Origin: Pseudobdellovibrionaceae bacterium
GTDB taxonomy: Bacteria; Bdellovibrionota; Bdellovibrionia; Bdellovibrionales; Bdellovibrionaceae
Reading direction: 5' to 3'
Length of the DNA: 64,000 bases
Assembly: GCA_947449255.1 (NCBI GenBank)
Contig: CANFQX010000002.1
Span: forward strand, 248,001 to 312,000
Below are positions 8,318-18,400 of this stretch, piece by piece. Under the pieces are notes generated by a model, which was not told where the DNA came from, made no database searches, and was given only the letters and a program-made list of their open reading frames with translations. The position numbers and the translations under genes are program-made. Every line of letters begins with the position of its first letter. Within the stretch, counting starts at the first letter, position 1.

Positions 8318-9955
8318 ATGAAAAATTTTTCCTTCCACGAGCGAGCTCAAAATATTAAAAAAATGAAGTTTGAGTCCTTTGATCTTGTTGTTATTGGCGG
8401 CGGAATCAATGGTGCCGGAGTAGCCCGGGATGCGGCCCTTCGAGGTATGAGCGTTGCGCTCATCGAAGCTAATGACTTTGCTTCAGGCACTTCATCAAAA
8501 TCTAGCAAATTGATTCACGGGGGCATACGCTACCTCGAAAACATGGAATTTAAACTGGTTTTTGAGGCACTGAGCGAGCGAACTAAGCTTTTTAAAATGG
8601 CCCCACACCTGATTCATCCCCTGCGTTTTATGATCCCCTTATATAAAGACGGCCGGGTTGGGATGTTTAAGATGGGGCTTGGAATGTGGCTTTATGATGC
8701 GCTATCCCTATTTCAAGCGCCAGAAATGCATGAGAGGTGCAATAGCGCAGAAACTCTTTTGAAAATGCCAGCATTGAGATCCGATAATTTATTGGGCTCT
8801 TTCATTTATTCAGACGCTTACATGGATGATGACAGGCTAGTCTTGGAAACGTTGCGATCAGCAAATGAAAATAGCGCCATCTGTGCCAATTATATTAAGT
8901 CAACTGGAGCTCGCTTTTCGGTGGATGGCAATATCACGGATGTTGTTTGTGAAGATCAGATTTCGCATGAAAAATTCTCTATAAAGGCAAAACATGTTAT
9001 CAGTTCCGTTGGACCCTGGACTGACCAACTGGGTGCAGCATTGCTTAAAGATTGGAAAAAGATTTTGCGCCCAACTAAGGGAGTCCATTTGACTCTTCCG
9101 AAGAATCGACTGCCGCTTTCAAGCGCCGTTGTCATGGGTGCAGAAAAAGGAAACCGGATTGTCTTTGGAATACCACGACATGAAATGATCATCGTTGGAA
9201 CCACGGATACTGATTTTAGTGGTTCACCAGAAGATGTAATTTCGACACCGGAAGATGTTCAATATTTACTGGATATCACTGCACAGTATTTCCCAGGAGC
9301 CAAGATAACAGCTCACGATGTCATTGCCAGTTATGCAGGTGTTAGGCCGCTCGTCTATGATGGTTCTCAATCAGAAGGAAAAACCAGCCGAGAGCATACT
9401 ATTATTAGTGATCCTCGTGGAGTCACTTTTGTAGCTGGGGGAAAATACACCACTTATAGACTGATGTGCCAGCAGACTGTTGAAAAAGCACTAGAATCAT
9501 TCAGCTTAGAGGAGCGTGCAAGGTTTTCAAGGTCTGAGACCACACAGCCACTGAATGAATTTACGAGCATTGAGAACTTTCAACAAGCTCAGATGCTGAC
9601 TCAAAAATGGTCACTGGAGCTGGGTCGATCGGAAGCCGACCTCAAGGAATTAGCAGAAAGATTTGGTCGAGAAGCGGAACTCATATGTCAAAAATATCCC
9701 GCAAAGTATAGCTATTGGCAACTTGAAGCAGCCCAGGCTATCGATTCAACGATGTGTTTGCATTTGCGTGATTTTTTTGCTCGTCGAGTTCATCTGTTTT
9801 TGGCAGATCGCAACCATGGTCTTAAATTTTCGGATGAGATTGGTCGAGTTTTTCAAGAAAAATTGGGCTGGACTGATTCGCAATTAAAAGAAGAAATGAA
9901 GATGCTCACAGAGTATATGGCAGACGAATTAGAGTGGAAAAAGCACTTCAAATAG
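8318..9955 (+). CDS. glpD: Aerobic glycerol-3-phosphate dehydrogenase
   Basis: A 545-residue FAD enzyme that oxidises sn-glycerol-3-phosphate to dihydroxyacetone phosphate and feeds electrons to the quinone pool at the inner membrane. The N-terminal FAD-binding motif is VVIGGGINGAGVARDAA (residues 24-40), followed by the GlpD-typical SGTSSKSSKLIHGGIRYLE. The central part carries GTTDTDF and VRPLV, also typical, and a C-terminal helical domain follows. Length and motifs match the GlpD/GlpA family. AAAGG lies about 8 bases before the ATG. Neither glpK nor glpF is nearby. The only apparent operon partner is the GNAT-like gene. Confidence 0.93.
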   Translation: MKNFSFHERAQNIKKMKFESFDLVVIGGGINGAGVARDAALRGMSVALIEANDFASGTSSKSSKLIHGGIRYLENMEFKLVFEALSERTKLFKMAPHLIHPLRFMIPLYKDGRVGMFKMGLGMWLYDALSLFQAPEMHERCNSAETLLKMPALRSDNLLGSFIYSDAYMDDDRLVLETLRSANENSAICANYIKSTGARFSVDGNITDVVCEDQISHEKFSIKAKHVISSVGPWTDQLGAALLKDWKKILRPTKGVHLTLPKNRLPLSSAVVMGAEKGNRIVFGIPRHEMIIVGTTDTDFSGSPEDVISTPEDVQYLLDITAQYFPGAKITAHDVIASYAGVRPLVYDGSQSEGKTSREHTIISDPRGVTFVAGGKYTTYRLMCQQTVEKALESFSLEERARFSRSETTQPLNEFTSIENFQQAQMLTQKWSLELGRSEADLKELAERFGREAELICQKYPAKYSYWQLEAAQAIDSTMCLHLRDFFARRVHLFLADRNHGLKFSDEIGRVFQEKLGWTDSQLKEEMKMLTEYMADELEWKKHFK

Positions 9956-9999
9956 CGCGCACTGCGAAAATATCTAATAGGTGAAGCTAAATATCTGCA

Positions 10000-10028
10000 T
10001 TGACACTGGATTTCATTGTACCTAGACT
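10000..10028 (+). promoter_or_regulatory. Predicted strong sigma70-type promoter of mreB
   Basis: A perfect TTGACA (10000-10005) is separated by 17 bases from TAGACT (10023-10028). The predicted transcription start is about 50 bases before the mreB start codon. This fits a separate promoter for mreB and the regulator genes behind it. Confidence 0.6.
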
Positions 10029-10050
10029 TAAGACATTATTTGGCTTTTAG

Positions 10051-11127
<1,077 letters not shown>

Positions 11128-11138
11128 AATATCAAGAT

Positions 11139-11621
11139 ATGACCGAAGCTGAAATACAATTGATCGCACTCTTTTTTTATTTTGCATTGCTTGATGATAA
11201 AAAAGCGATTGAAGCTTCGACCCAAGCACTAGCCCTTTGTCGGGCTAGGCTTAAAAAGAATCCAAACTTAAAACACTCTATAATTATTGTTTCATCTACA
11301 AAGGCGATCTGGGATAAGATCAAGCTGCGCGTGCCAAGAGGAAGGCCTAACACCTCAATGGAGTCGGGTTGGTTAATTCCTGAAGGGCTTGATATGGGTC
11401 CATGGCGTGAATTTCAAAAGAACTCCACGGAGGAAGAACTACTGTCCGTAATTTGGTCAAAAATAATGAAAATTGAAGATCAAAATATATCTGAGGGTTT
11501 GGGGTTAACGCCGGGAACTATCAGATATAGATTGGGAAGGTCATTGCGTAAACTAGGTTCGATGACACAAGGAATTCGTAGAATTGCGAGAAAAACCCAA
11601 TATGAATCAGCCGGAGAATAA
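11139..11621 (+). CDS. Sigma-70 region-4-like DNA-binding protein
   Basis: A 160-residue protein whose C-terminal half (about residues 105-150) matches the helix-turn-helix pattern of sigma region 4: EEELLSVIWSKI, then ISEGLGLTPGTIRYRLGRSLRKLG. The N-terminal half is helical but lacks a recognisable region 2 for -10 recognition and core binding. It may be a highly diverged ECF sigma factor or a regulator that reuses the fold. The ATG at 11139 lies 11 bases after mreB. The next gene, an anti-sigma-like membrane protein, begins inside its last 20 bases, which is the usual sigma/anti-sigma order. Confidence 0.6.
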   Translation: MTEAEIQLIALFFYFALLDDKKAIEASTQALALCRARLKKNPNLKHSIIIVSSTKAIWDKIKLRVPRGRPNTSMESGWLIPEGLDMGPWREFQKNSTEEELLSVIWSKIMKIEDQNISEGLGLTPGTIRYRLGRSLRKLGSMTQGIRRIARKTQYESAGE

Positions 11622-12609
11622 AATATTCTTTTCAAAAAAAGGTCAGAGGGAGATCTCGGACTTTGTTGGTCACGAACTTCTCTATGATTATTTAAATGGA
11701 GCTCTGGACCAAGAGCGACGCAATGGTGTGGCCATGCACTTAAAGTACTCTCGCGATGCCCAAATTGATCTAAATAACATTGTATCTGGTGAAGCTTATT
11801 CAAAAAAGCTGTCAGAAACCTCAGTATCCCATATATTAATTGAACAGCTTAATGCCACCTCGGCATCGACTTATCTTTCAACATTGATAGTTAAAACCAA
11901 TTTTGAAAAATGGCCTTCTGGACTGAAGTGGGGGCTTGAGGTTTTGGTCGTCGTCGCTGGAATAGTGCTTATGTTAACAATAGCGCCGTGGGAAAAAGCA
12001 TTAAACATGCGCGCTTTCAATGGTCCATCTCAAATCATTATGGCTGAAGTTGAGAAAAAAGAATCTTTAAATAAGCCCATCGCAGAAAATCCCCAATTTA
12101 TAGATGAGTACGATAAGGTCGGAAAAGGTCCTAGGGATAAGAATATGGGTCATAAAACTGAGGAAGTTAAAAATACCATCTCAGCTGAGGCTCCAACGGC
12201 ACCTGTAGTGCAAACTGCTGTGATAGAGAAAAAAGCGGAGCCTCTGCCTTTGATGGACACAGACAAAAAAAACGAAGAGTCTAAGGCGTCGGAGACCACA
12301 GCAGCAAATTCAGCAGGATTCCTCTATAGGGCTGAAATTTCGATTACAAATATTGCCGTAGTGGGCCCAAAAATTACAGAGAAAATTTTGGAACTAGGTG
12401 GTCGAAAAGCTGGTGGTGTTGAACTTGGCTGGCAGAAGTCTGCCAGCTCGTTTTATTACCATTTCACTATACCAGAAGCCAAATTTCAGGAGCTTTCAAA
12501 TTATCTTGGGACATATGGTAAGGCACGTATTGGAAAAGAGAAACACTCACGAACTATGCCTGACGGTATTATCAGGCTGATCCTGACCGTGGACGAAGCC
12601 AAAAATTGA
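11602..12609 (+). CDS. Membrane anti-sigma-like protein with DUF4349-like C-terminal domain
   Basis: A 335-residue single-pass protein. The N-terminal part (GHELLYDYLNGALDQERR, then MHLKYS) resembles the anti-sigma zinc-finger fold but lacks the two cysteines of the HxxxCxxC motif. A membrane segment follows at about residues 113-132, then a charged linker, then a C-terminal alpha/beta domain (about 240-335). In that domain, ELGGRKAGGVELGW and FTIPEAKFQELSNYLGTYGKA resemble the DUF4349 type often carried by membrane anti-sigma proteins. The ATG at 11602 is 20 bases before the end of the sigma-like gene, so translation is coupled. It probably holds the upstream protein at the membrane until an envelope signal is sensed. 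Confidence 0.6.
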   Translation: MNQPENKIFFSKKGQREISDFVGHELLYDYLNGALDQERRNGVAMHLKYSRDAQIDLNNIVSGEAYSKKLSETSVSHILIEQLNATSASTYLSTLIVKTNFEKWPSGLKWGLEVLVVVAGIVLMLTIAPWEKALNMRAFNGPSQIIMAEVEKKESLNKPIAENPQFIDEYDKVGKGPRDKNMGHKTEEVKNTISAEAPTAPVVQTAVIEKKAEPLPLMDTDKKNEESKASETTAANSAGFLYRAEISITNIAVVGPKITEKILELGGRKAGGVELGWQKSASSFYYHFTIPEAKFQELSNYLGTYGKARIGKEKHSRTMPDGIIRLILTVDEAKN

Positions 12610-14582
12610 AAATTCTTAGAAGAAAACCAAAAAGGTCATTCCGCACAATTTTAATAATTTGGTTCATTTTATTTTCTGTAGCTCCTTTGGCATTCCTTAC
12701 GGTCTATTCAATGGTCAAGTATGAAAAAGCAATCGATCATGAGCTTTCTCAGCGATTGGCTGGAAATATACAAGAAGTTGAGGCAATTTTAAATGACTCA
12801 AAAAAAGATCTTCAGCTAAGACGTGATCAATATGTTCGAAATCCAAATTTAACTTATCATTTGGCCATTAGAGATGGCGGAACCTTAAATGCAATAGCCA
12901 CAAATTTACTGAAAATGGATTCGGTTTCTAGTCTGACTTTTTTTGATCGCGATGGGCGAATGGTCTCATCGTCTTTTAGAGATAATAAAAACTCCATCCG
13001 AAATTTTATGCCCTCTCAAGATGCTGTTTTCTTATCGGCAAAGTACATGTCTGAACTTAAAAATAAAAAAGACATAAGCTTGGCCGAGTTTGCGGATTCG
13101 AAAAAAATAAATCTTATTCAAATCTCAAAGGTAGAAGGCTCTGGCGGGCGAACTGTTGGGTATATAGAGCAGATTTTAAATGTAAACGGTGAGTTTGTTG
13201 CCCGAATAAAAAATAGGCTTAAACTTGAGGTCATATTTTTTCGAGATAATGGTGAGGTAGGTTTAGCAAGTCATCCCGACTTTTATCTTTACAAAAAAGA
13301 ATTTTTTAAAAATTACCTCACACCTGGGGCTGACTCCTTTTTTGATTTAAATATTCGAGGCTATCCTTTTGGCTTTCTAGTTTCTCCGGTTCATTGGGGA
13401 ATTTCTAAGTTTTATGTTGCGCTTGGGGCTTCAAAAAACGAGGCCACTGCAGTCCTTAGAAACGTGAACTACACCTTTATCACTATAGTTGGTACTGTCG
13501 TAGTTCTCTTGGTATTTACAATCTTGGTAACCTCAAGCTGGGTGCTGAAGCCACTTTATGAGCTGGTAGATGCACTGCAAGCCTTTGAATCTCAAGAGCA
13601 AGCCGTAACTATACCGGTTAAAAATAATACCGAGATAGGCTTGCTGACTGAAAGCTTTAATGAAATGAGTAAAAAGATCTGGACAGCTAGATCTGATTTA
13701 AAGAAGAAAATATTCGAATTAGAGACAGCCAATAAAGAGCTTAAAGAGACTCAAACCAAGCTTGTCCACTCTGCCAAAATGGTTAGTCTCGGCCAGTTGG
13801 TCGCTGGTGTTGCTCATGAGCTGAATAATCCAATCGGTTTTATTTATTCAAACATGGTTCACCTTAAAGAATATGCAGAAAGATTGATTCAGCTAGTTAA
13901 TATTGCTGAAAGTAAACCCTCGCAACTGGCTTCTTCAAAGGTTGATTTTGAGTTTGATTATATCGTGAAAGATCTGCCTAAGCTCATTGCTTCATGCCAA
14001 GATGGAGCTCGGCGTACAAAAGATATTGTTCTTGGCTTGCGAAATTTTTCAAGACTTGAAGAGACAAAACTGCAAGAAGTCGATATTCAAATGAGCCTGG
14101 ATACCACATTGAATTTACTGCAGGGTGAGTTGAAAAACCGCATTGAAGTGCATCGCCAATACGAACCCACGCCTCTTATTTATTGTTATGCCAGTCAGAT
14201 TAATCAAGTATTGATGAATATATTGTCAAATGCTGTCCAGGCTATCGATGGTCAGGGGGATATCTGGCTTTCCACCATGGCTCTGAAAGAAAAAAAAGGA
14301 TCGCAGGAATCAAGCGAAGCTTCAAGCACGCCTAAAGATAATTCGAAAATTGGTTGGGTTCAAATTTCCATACAAGATAGTGGGAAGGGCATGCCACCAG
14401 AGACCCTTGAGAAAATATTCGATCCTTTTTTTACAACCAAAGGAGTGGGTCAGGGAACCGGACTGGGTCTGAGCATTTCATATGGAATTATTCAAAATCA
14501 TGGAGGCGAGATTCAGGTTCGATCACAACTTAATGTAGGAACCGAATTTGTTGTCATAATTCCTATTTATCCACCCGTTTAG
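12606..14582 (+). CDS. Membrane sensor histidine kinase (HAMP, orphan)
   Basis: A 658-residue sensor kinase. It has a first membrane segment (about 14-32), a large periplasmic sensor domain (about 35-285, Cache-like in size), a second membrane segment (about 288-312), a HAMP linker and a coiled coil. The HisKA box is LVAGVAHELNNPIGF (about 398-412). The HATPase domain carries INQVLMNILSNAVQAI, DSGKGMPPE and GQGTGLGLSISYGII. All catalytic motifs are intact; the HELNNP form is typical of NtrB/ZraS-like kinases. The TTG start at 12606 overlaps the preceding stop in TTGA, so it is coupled to the anti-sigma-like gene. No response regulator is adjacent on this strand. Confidence 0.85.
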   Translation: MKILRRKPKRSFRTILIIWFILFSVAPLAFLTVYSMVKYEKAIDHELSQRLAGNIQEVEAILNDSKKDLQLRRDQYVRNPNLTYHLAIRDGGTLNAIATNLLKMDSVSSLTFFDRDGRMVSSSFRDNKNSIRNFMPSQDAVFLSAKYMSELKNKKDISLAEFADSKKINLIQISKVEGSGGRTVGYIEQILNVNGEFVARIKNRLKLEVIFFRDNGEVGLASHPDFYLYKKEFFKNYLTPGADSFFDLNIRGYPFGFLVSPVHWGISKFYVALGASKNEATAVLRNVNYTFITIVGTVVVLLVFTILVTSSWVLKPLYELVDALQAFESQEQAVTIPVKNNTEIGLLTESFNEMSKKIWTARSDLKKKIFELETANKELKETQTKLVHSAKMVSLGQLVAGVAHELNNPIGFIYSNMVHLKEYAERLIQLVNIAESKPSQLASSKVDFEFDYIVKDLPKLIASCQDGARRTKDIVLGLRNFSRLEETKLQEVDIQMSLDTTLNLLQGELKNRIEVHRQYEPTPLIYCYASQINQVLMNILSNAVQAIDGQGDIWLSTMALKEKKGSQESSEASSTPKDNSKIGWVQISIQDSGKGMPPETLEKIFDPFFTTKGVGQGTGLGLSISYGIIQNHGGEIQVRSQLNVGTEFVVIIPIYPPV

Positions 14583-14585
14583 TAT

Positions 14586-15992
14586 TTATTTTTTAAATAA
14601 TTTTTGTCCATAATTTCTGCGTAGGTTGGGAAATGACAGCCTAAAGCAAGTCCCTACTCCGAAATCACTTTCGATCGAAATTTTACCATCGTGAAGCTTC
14701 ATAATGCTTGCCACTATAGATAATCCAAGTCCTAGAGACCCTGAGTTTGGATCTCGAGATGGGTCAACTCTATAGAGTCTGTCGAATAAAAAAGGTAAAT
14801 GAATTGATTCTATGCCGGGGCCGTTGTCTGCAACCTCTATCACAGCTTCATTTGAGTCGCCAGCCAGCCTTATGGTAATTCTTGAGCCCACTTTGCAATA
14901 TTGTATCGAATTTTGAATAAGGTTTCCCAGTGCACGATCAAACAGACTTTTCTCCACGAATTGAGAAAGTTCAGCATGAGACTCAAAGACTATGATCATT
15001 GATTTATCAGAGGCTAATGGCTCATAAAACTCGATGATGGACTGTATTTCAGAATTCAAAGACAGATTTTCAAATTGCAAAGTCCTATTTGGATTTTCTG
15101 CTCTTGCCAAGAATAAAAGAGTATCAATTAATCTTGAAAGGCCACGTGCATCTTTATGGAGTGACTCTAAAAGATCCTGATATTCATCAATAGATCGCGG
15201 TCGTTCAAGCATAACCTCGATTTTTATTAAAAGGGCATTTAGGGGAGTGCGCATCTCATGTGCAATGTCGCCTGAAAAACGCTTCATCTGGTCAAATGAT
15301 TTTTCAAGCTTATTCAACATGATATTAAATGATTGAGCTACCGGGACAAGCTCCGTTGGAAAGTGAGTCGAGTCAATTTGTCTGTTCAAAGATTTCAATG
15401 TAATATTTTTCATTTTTCTACTCATTTTTAGAAGAGGAAAAATCTCAAAGGAAATCATTTTAAACGTAGAATAAATTGATAGAAAAATTGATAAAACAAA
15501 AACCCCCAGCATTTTAAAACCATAGGATAATAAAAGACTGTTTTCTTTGCTGCGATCAAGTTTTAGAGTCACATTTATATAAGGGGCGATTGTTGATCGA
15601 AGTTGTACCTTATGCTTTTCCTCCAAAAATTTCTTGTTCGAATCTTCGAGAAACAAGGGGGATTTTGCAAAAATAGTTCCGTCTGGCAATTGGATCTGCA
15701 CCCAAAGTGGCTCGTGATTTGGGCTGATCCATTCGGTCTCTATTCGATGTTTTAGTGTGTTCAGTCCGCTTGTTTCGTCAGGGCTATCCAATAAGATATC
15801 ATTTATTAGCATGACCCGTTCATTCAGAATTATTTTGGCTTCATTGTTGAAATATTTATGTAGGAAAAAATAGAGATAGCTAAAAATAATGAGGAGCAGA
15901 ATGGCAATAATCAAAGAAAATAAAAGCGCAATCCTGACTCTCATTGAACCAAAATATTTGATGCGATAATTAGATAAAATTTTCTTAGTCAT
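14586..15992 (-). CDS. Sensor histidine kinase of an OmpR-type pair
   Basis: A 468-residue kinase with membrane segments at about residues 17-43 and 160-185, a periplasmic sensor between them and HAMP. The HisKA box is FSGDIAHEMRTPLNALLIKIE. The ATPase motifs are NLIQNSIQY, DNGPGIE and GSLGLGLSIVASIM. This layout resembles heavy-metal or copper sensor kinases (CusS type). The ATG at 15992 overlaps the end of the response regulator gene by 8 bases (ATGACTAA); a TTG at 16001 is possible. The pair almost certainly works as a two-component system. The signal is unknown, and no metal efflux gene is adjacent. Confidence 0.88.
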   Translation of the reverse strand: MTKKILSNYRIKYFGSMRVRIALLFSLIIAILLLIIFSYLYFFLHKYFNNEAKIILNERVMLINDILLDSPDETSGLNTLKHRIETEWISPNHEPLWVQIQLPDGTIFAKSPLFLEDSNKKFLEEKHKVQLRSTIAPYINVTLKLDRSKENSLLLSYGFKMLGVFVLSIFLSIYSTFKMISFEIFPLLKMSRKMKNITLKSLNRQIDSTHFPTELVPVAQSFNIMLNKLEKSFDQMKRFSGDIAHEMRTPLNALLIKIEVMLERPRSIDEYQDLLESLHKDARGLSRLIDTLLFLARAENPNRTLQFENLSLNSEIQSIIEFYEPLASDKSMIIVFESHAELSQFVEKSLFDRALGNLIQNSIQYCKVGSRITIRLAGDSNEAVIEVADNGPGIESIHLPFLFDRLYRVDPSRDPNSGSLGLGLSIVASIMKLHDGKISIESDFGVGTCFRLSFPNLRRNYGQKLFKK

Positions 15993-16671
15993 CACCGTCA
16001 ATTAGATACCCCAGTCCTCGAACAGTCTGAATTAGTTTTTTTGGAAAGGGATCGTCAACCTTTGCTCTTAATCTTCGAATATGAACATCAACAACATTGG
16101 TGTCACTGTCAAAATTCATATCCCAGACTTGCTCGACTATGATGGTTCTTGAAATAACATCACCTCGTCGCCTCATTAGTAACGCCAAAAGTGCAAATTC
16201 CTTGGATGTTAAATCTAATTTTTTCCCGGCTCGAAAGGCTTTGTGCTGTGAAATATCCAGAATAAGGTCTTCAATTTGAAGCTTATTTTCTGCTTTTTCA
16301 ATAGTAGTCATTTTTTGCCGGCGCAAAAGTGAATGGACTTGTGCTAAGAGTTCGCTGAAAGCAAAGGGCTTGACCAAGTAGCAATCAGCACCGGCTTCAA
16401 GACCTTTAACTCGGTCCTCTACTTCATCTCGAGCCGAGAGAAATAGAATAGGCATTTGAATTCTAGCGGTTCGTAATTTTTTGACTAAAGTCCAACCATC
16501 CAAATTTGGCAACAAACCGTCGACAATAATTAAATCATAGGATCTTGTCGTGGCAATAGCTAAGCCTTCGTCACCTTTACTAGCAAGGTCGACGACGAAT
16601 CCGCTTTCAGTGAGCCCCTTTTTAAGATATTGGGCTACAGAATCCTGATCTTCTACGATGAGCAGTTTCAA
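15985..16671 (-). CDS. OmpR/PhoB-family response regulator
   Basis: A 228-residue regulator. The receiver domain (1-115) starts LKLLIVEDQ, has phosphoacceptor D51 in LIIVDGLLP, and the later LVKPFAFSELLAQV with the conserved lysine. The C-terminal winged helix (about 130-226) carries LTSKEFALLALLMRRRGDVISR and VHIRRLRAKVD, typical of OmpR proteins. I chose the TTG at 16671 because the family normally begins with MKLLIVED here and GTGAGG lies about 7 bases upstream; the ATG at 16713 would add 14 atypical residues. The kinase partner follows with an 8-base overlap. Confidence 0.88.
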   Translation of the reverse strand: MKLLIVEDQDSVAQYLKKGLTESGFVVDLASKGDEGLAIATTRSYDLIIVDGLLPNLDGWTLVKKLRTARIQMPILFLSARDEVEDRVKGLEAGADCYLVKPFAFSELLAQVHSLLRRQKMTTIEKAENKLQIEDLILDISQHKAFRAGKKLDLTSKEFALLALLMRRRGDVISRTIIVEQVWDMNFDSDTNVVDVHIRRLRAKVDDPFPKKLIQTVRGLGYLIDGDD

Positions 16672-16858
16672 AAAAACCTCACTTAAATGACGAAAACGTA
16701 ATTTTATAGTCATTTTAAATCAATCTTCGTCGGATACATTCCTTGAAAATCAATAAAATGACATTGAGACTCGGGAAAAAGAATTGCAAGCCGCTATGAA
16801 TTAGGTATTTGTACTCACAATAATGTTTCCTGAGCTCTATATTAAGGACGTTTAAAGC

Positions 16859-18397
16859 ATGAAAAAGATAAAATCAAACATGTTTCAGAATATTAAGACA
16901 GATCTACCGGCTTCTATGGTTGTCTTTTTAATTGCATTGCCTTTATCTTTGGGAATCTCCCTGGCTTCTGGGGCTCCAATGAAGGCTGGGATTATTGCAG
17001 CTGCAATTGGTGGAATAATTGTCGGTTTGTTGTCTGGTGCTCCCTTACAAGTCAGTGGGCCAGCGGCAGGTCTTTCTGTGATGGTCCTTGGTTTTATTCA
17101 AAAGTTTGGGTTTGAAGCAACTTGCGTGATAACCATCATTGCCGGTCTAACTCAGGTCCTTTTTGGATTTCTTGGTGCTGCACAATTAGCTTTTATTATA
17201 TCCCCGGCAGTTATTCATGCAATGCTTGCTGGAATCGGCATTTTAATAGCATTGGGGCAAGTCCATGTTTTGCTTGGTTTCGGTCCAAAAAGCTCTGCTT
17301 TATTAAATATTGCATCTTATCCTGACTCCATAAGTCATGTGAATATTTCTGCTGCGGCACTTGGATTATTTAGTTTAGCCGTGCTGCTATGTTGGAATAA
17401 GTGGGGACAAAGGAAAATTAAGTTCATACCAGGTTCTCTTGTGGCTGTTGTGACTGGAACTCTTTTAAGTTCTTTTTTGAATGCTGATGTTCCTCATGTG
17501 CAACTTGGTTCACAATTGTTTGACGGTATCGGCTCTTTGAAACTTGGAGATGCTTCAATTTTACAATTGGTTCTGGGCGGAATGGGTTTGGCCTTGGTTG
17601 CTAGTGCCGAATCCTTATTGTGCGCAGTAGCCACCGACAAACTGCACAGCGGAGAGCGAGTAAATCTTGGGAAAGAGCTTATTGCACAAGGTGTTGGAAA
17701 TACTATATCAGGGATCTTGGGTGGACTTCCTATTACTGGAGTCATTGTCAGAAGCTCTGCAAATATTTCAGCTGGTGCAAAGTCAAAAATGTCTGCAGTC
17801 TTGCATGGTGTATGGATATTAGTTTTTGCAGTCTTTTTTGCACCAATGCTGAATCAAATTCCCCTTGCGGTTCTTGCTGCTCTATTAATTTACACTGGTG
17901 TTAAATTAGTTAAAATTGCAGAAGTAAAAAAGCTCATGGTTTTCCAAGAGAGCTTTGTTTATTTTGTAACCCTTGCTGGTGTGGTTTTTGTTAACTTGCT
18001 CTGGGGCATTGGAATTGGTTTTGCTTTGGCGACAGTGATGATGATTACTAAAATGGCCAAGTTTCAGTTTCAATCAGAAACTATTGGAAATATGGTTCGT
18101 GTAAATATCAGTGGCAATCTCACTTTCTTTGCAGTGCCAAGGCTTTTAAATAAATTGAATGGATTGCCACGAAGATCAGAAGTACATATGTCGCTCAACG
18201 TAGATCATTTAGATCATGCGGTGATTGAGGCTATGCATGATTGGAAACAGAGCTATGAAAGCGACGGCGGAAAAGTTGTTAAAGCATCGCTGTTTGATCT
18301 TTGGATGGATCTGAAATCAGCAGATTTTATTCATCAAAAGCCTAGACCTAAGTACTTCGAGGCACAGAGTCCTGTCATTTCAGATATTACCCTTTAG
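16859..18397 (+). CDS. SulP/SLC26-family anion transporter
   Basis: A 512-residue membrane transporter with about 12-14 hydrophobic segments (residues 15-390) and a C-terminal STAS-like domain (about 395-500). The N-terminal DLPASMVVFLIALPLSLGIS and GAPLQVSGPAAGLSVMV are family hallmarks. SulP proteins move sulfate, bicarbonate or other anions, usually with sodium or protons. Its place 3 bases before dabA points to bicarbonate. TTAAGGA lies about 10 bases before the ATG. I did not recognise a carbonic anhydrase in the window. Confidence 0.85.
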   Translation: MKKIKSNMFQNIKTDLPASMVVFLIALPLSLGISLASGAPMKAGIIAAAIGGIIVGLLSGAPLQVSGPAAGLSVMVLGFIQKFGFEATCVITIIAGLTQVLFGFLGAAQLAFIISPAVIHAMLAGIGILIALGQVHVLLGFGPKSSALLNIASYPDSISHVNISAAALGLFSLAVLLCWNKWGQRKIKFIPGSLVAVVTGTLLSSFLNADVPHVQLGSQLFDGIGSLKLGDASILQLVLGGMGLALVASAESLLCAVATDKLHSGERVNLGKELIAQGVGNTISGILGGLPITGVIVRSSANISAGAKSKMSAVLHGVWILVFAVFFAPMLNQIPLAVLAALLIYTGVKLVKIAEVKKLMVFQESFVYFVTLAGVVFVNLLWGIGIGFALATVMMITKMAKFQFQSETIGNMVRVNISGNLTFFAVPRLLNKLNGLPRRSEVHMSLNVDHLDHAVIEAMHDWKQSYESDGGKVVKASLFDLWMDLKSADFIHQKPRPKYFEAQSPVISDITL

Positions 18398-18400
18398 TAT

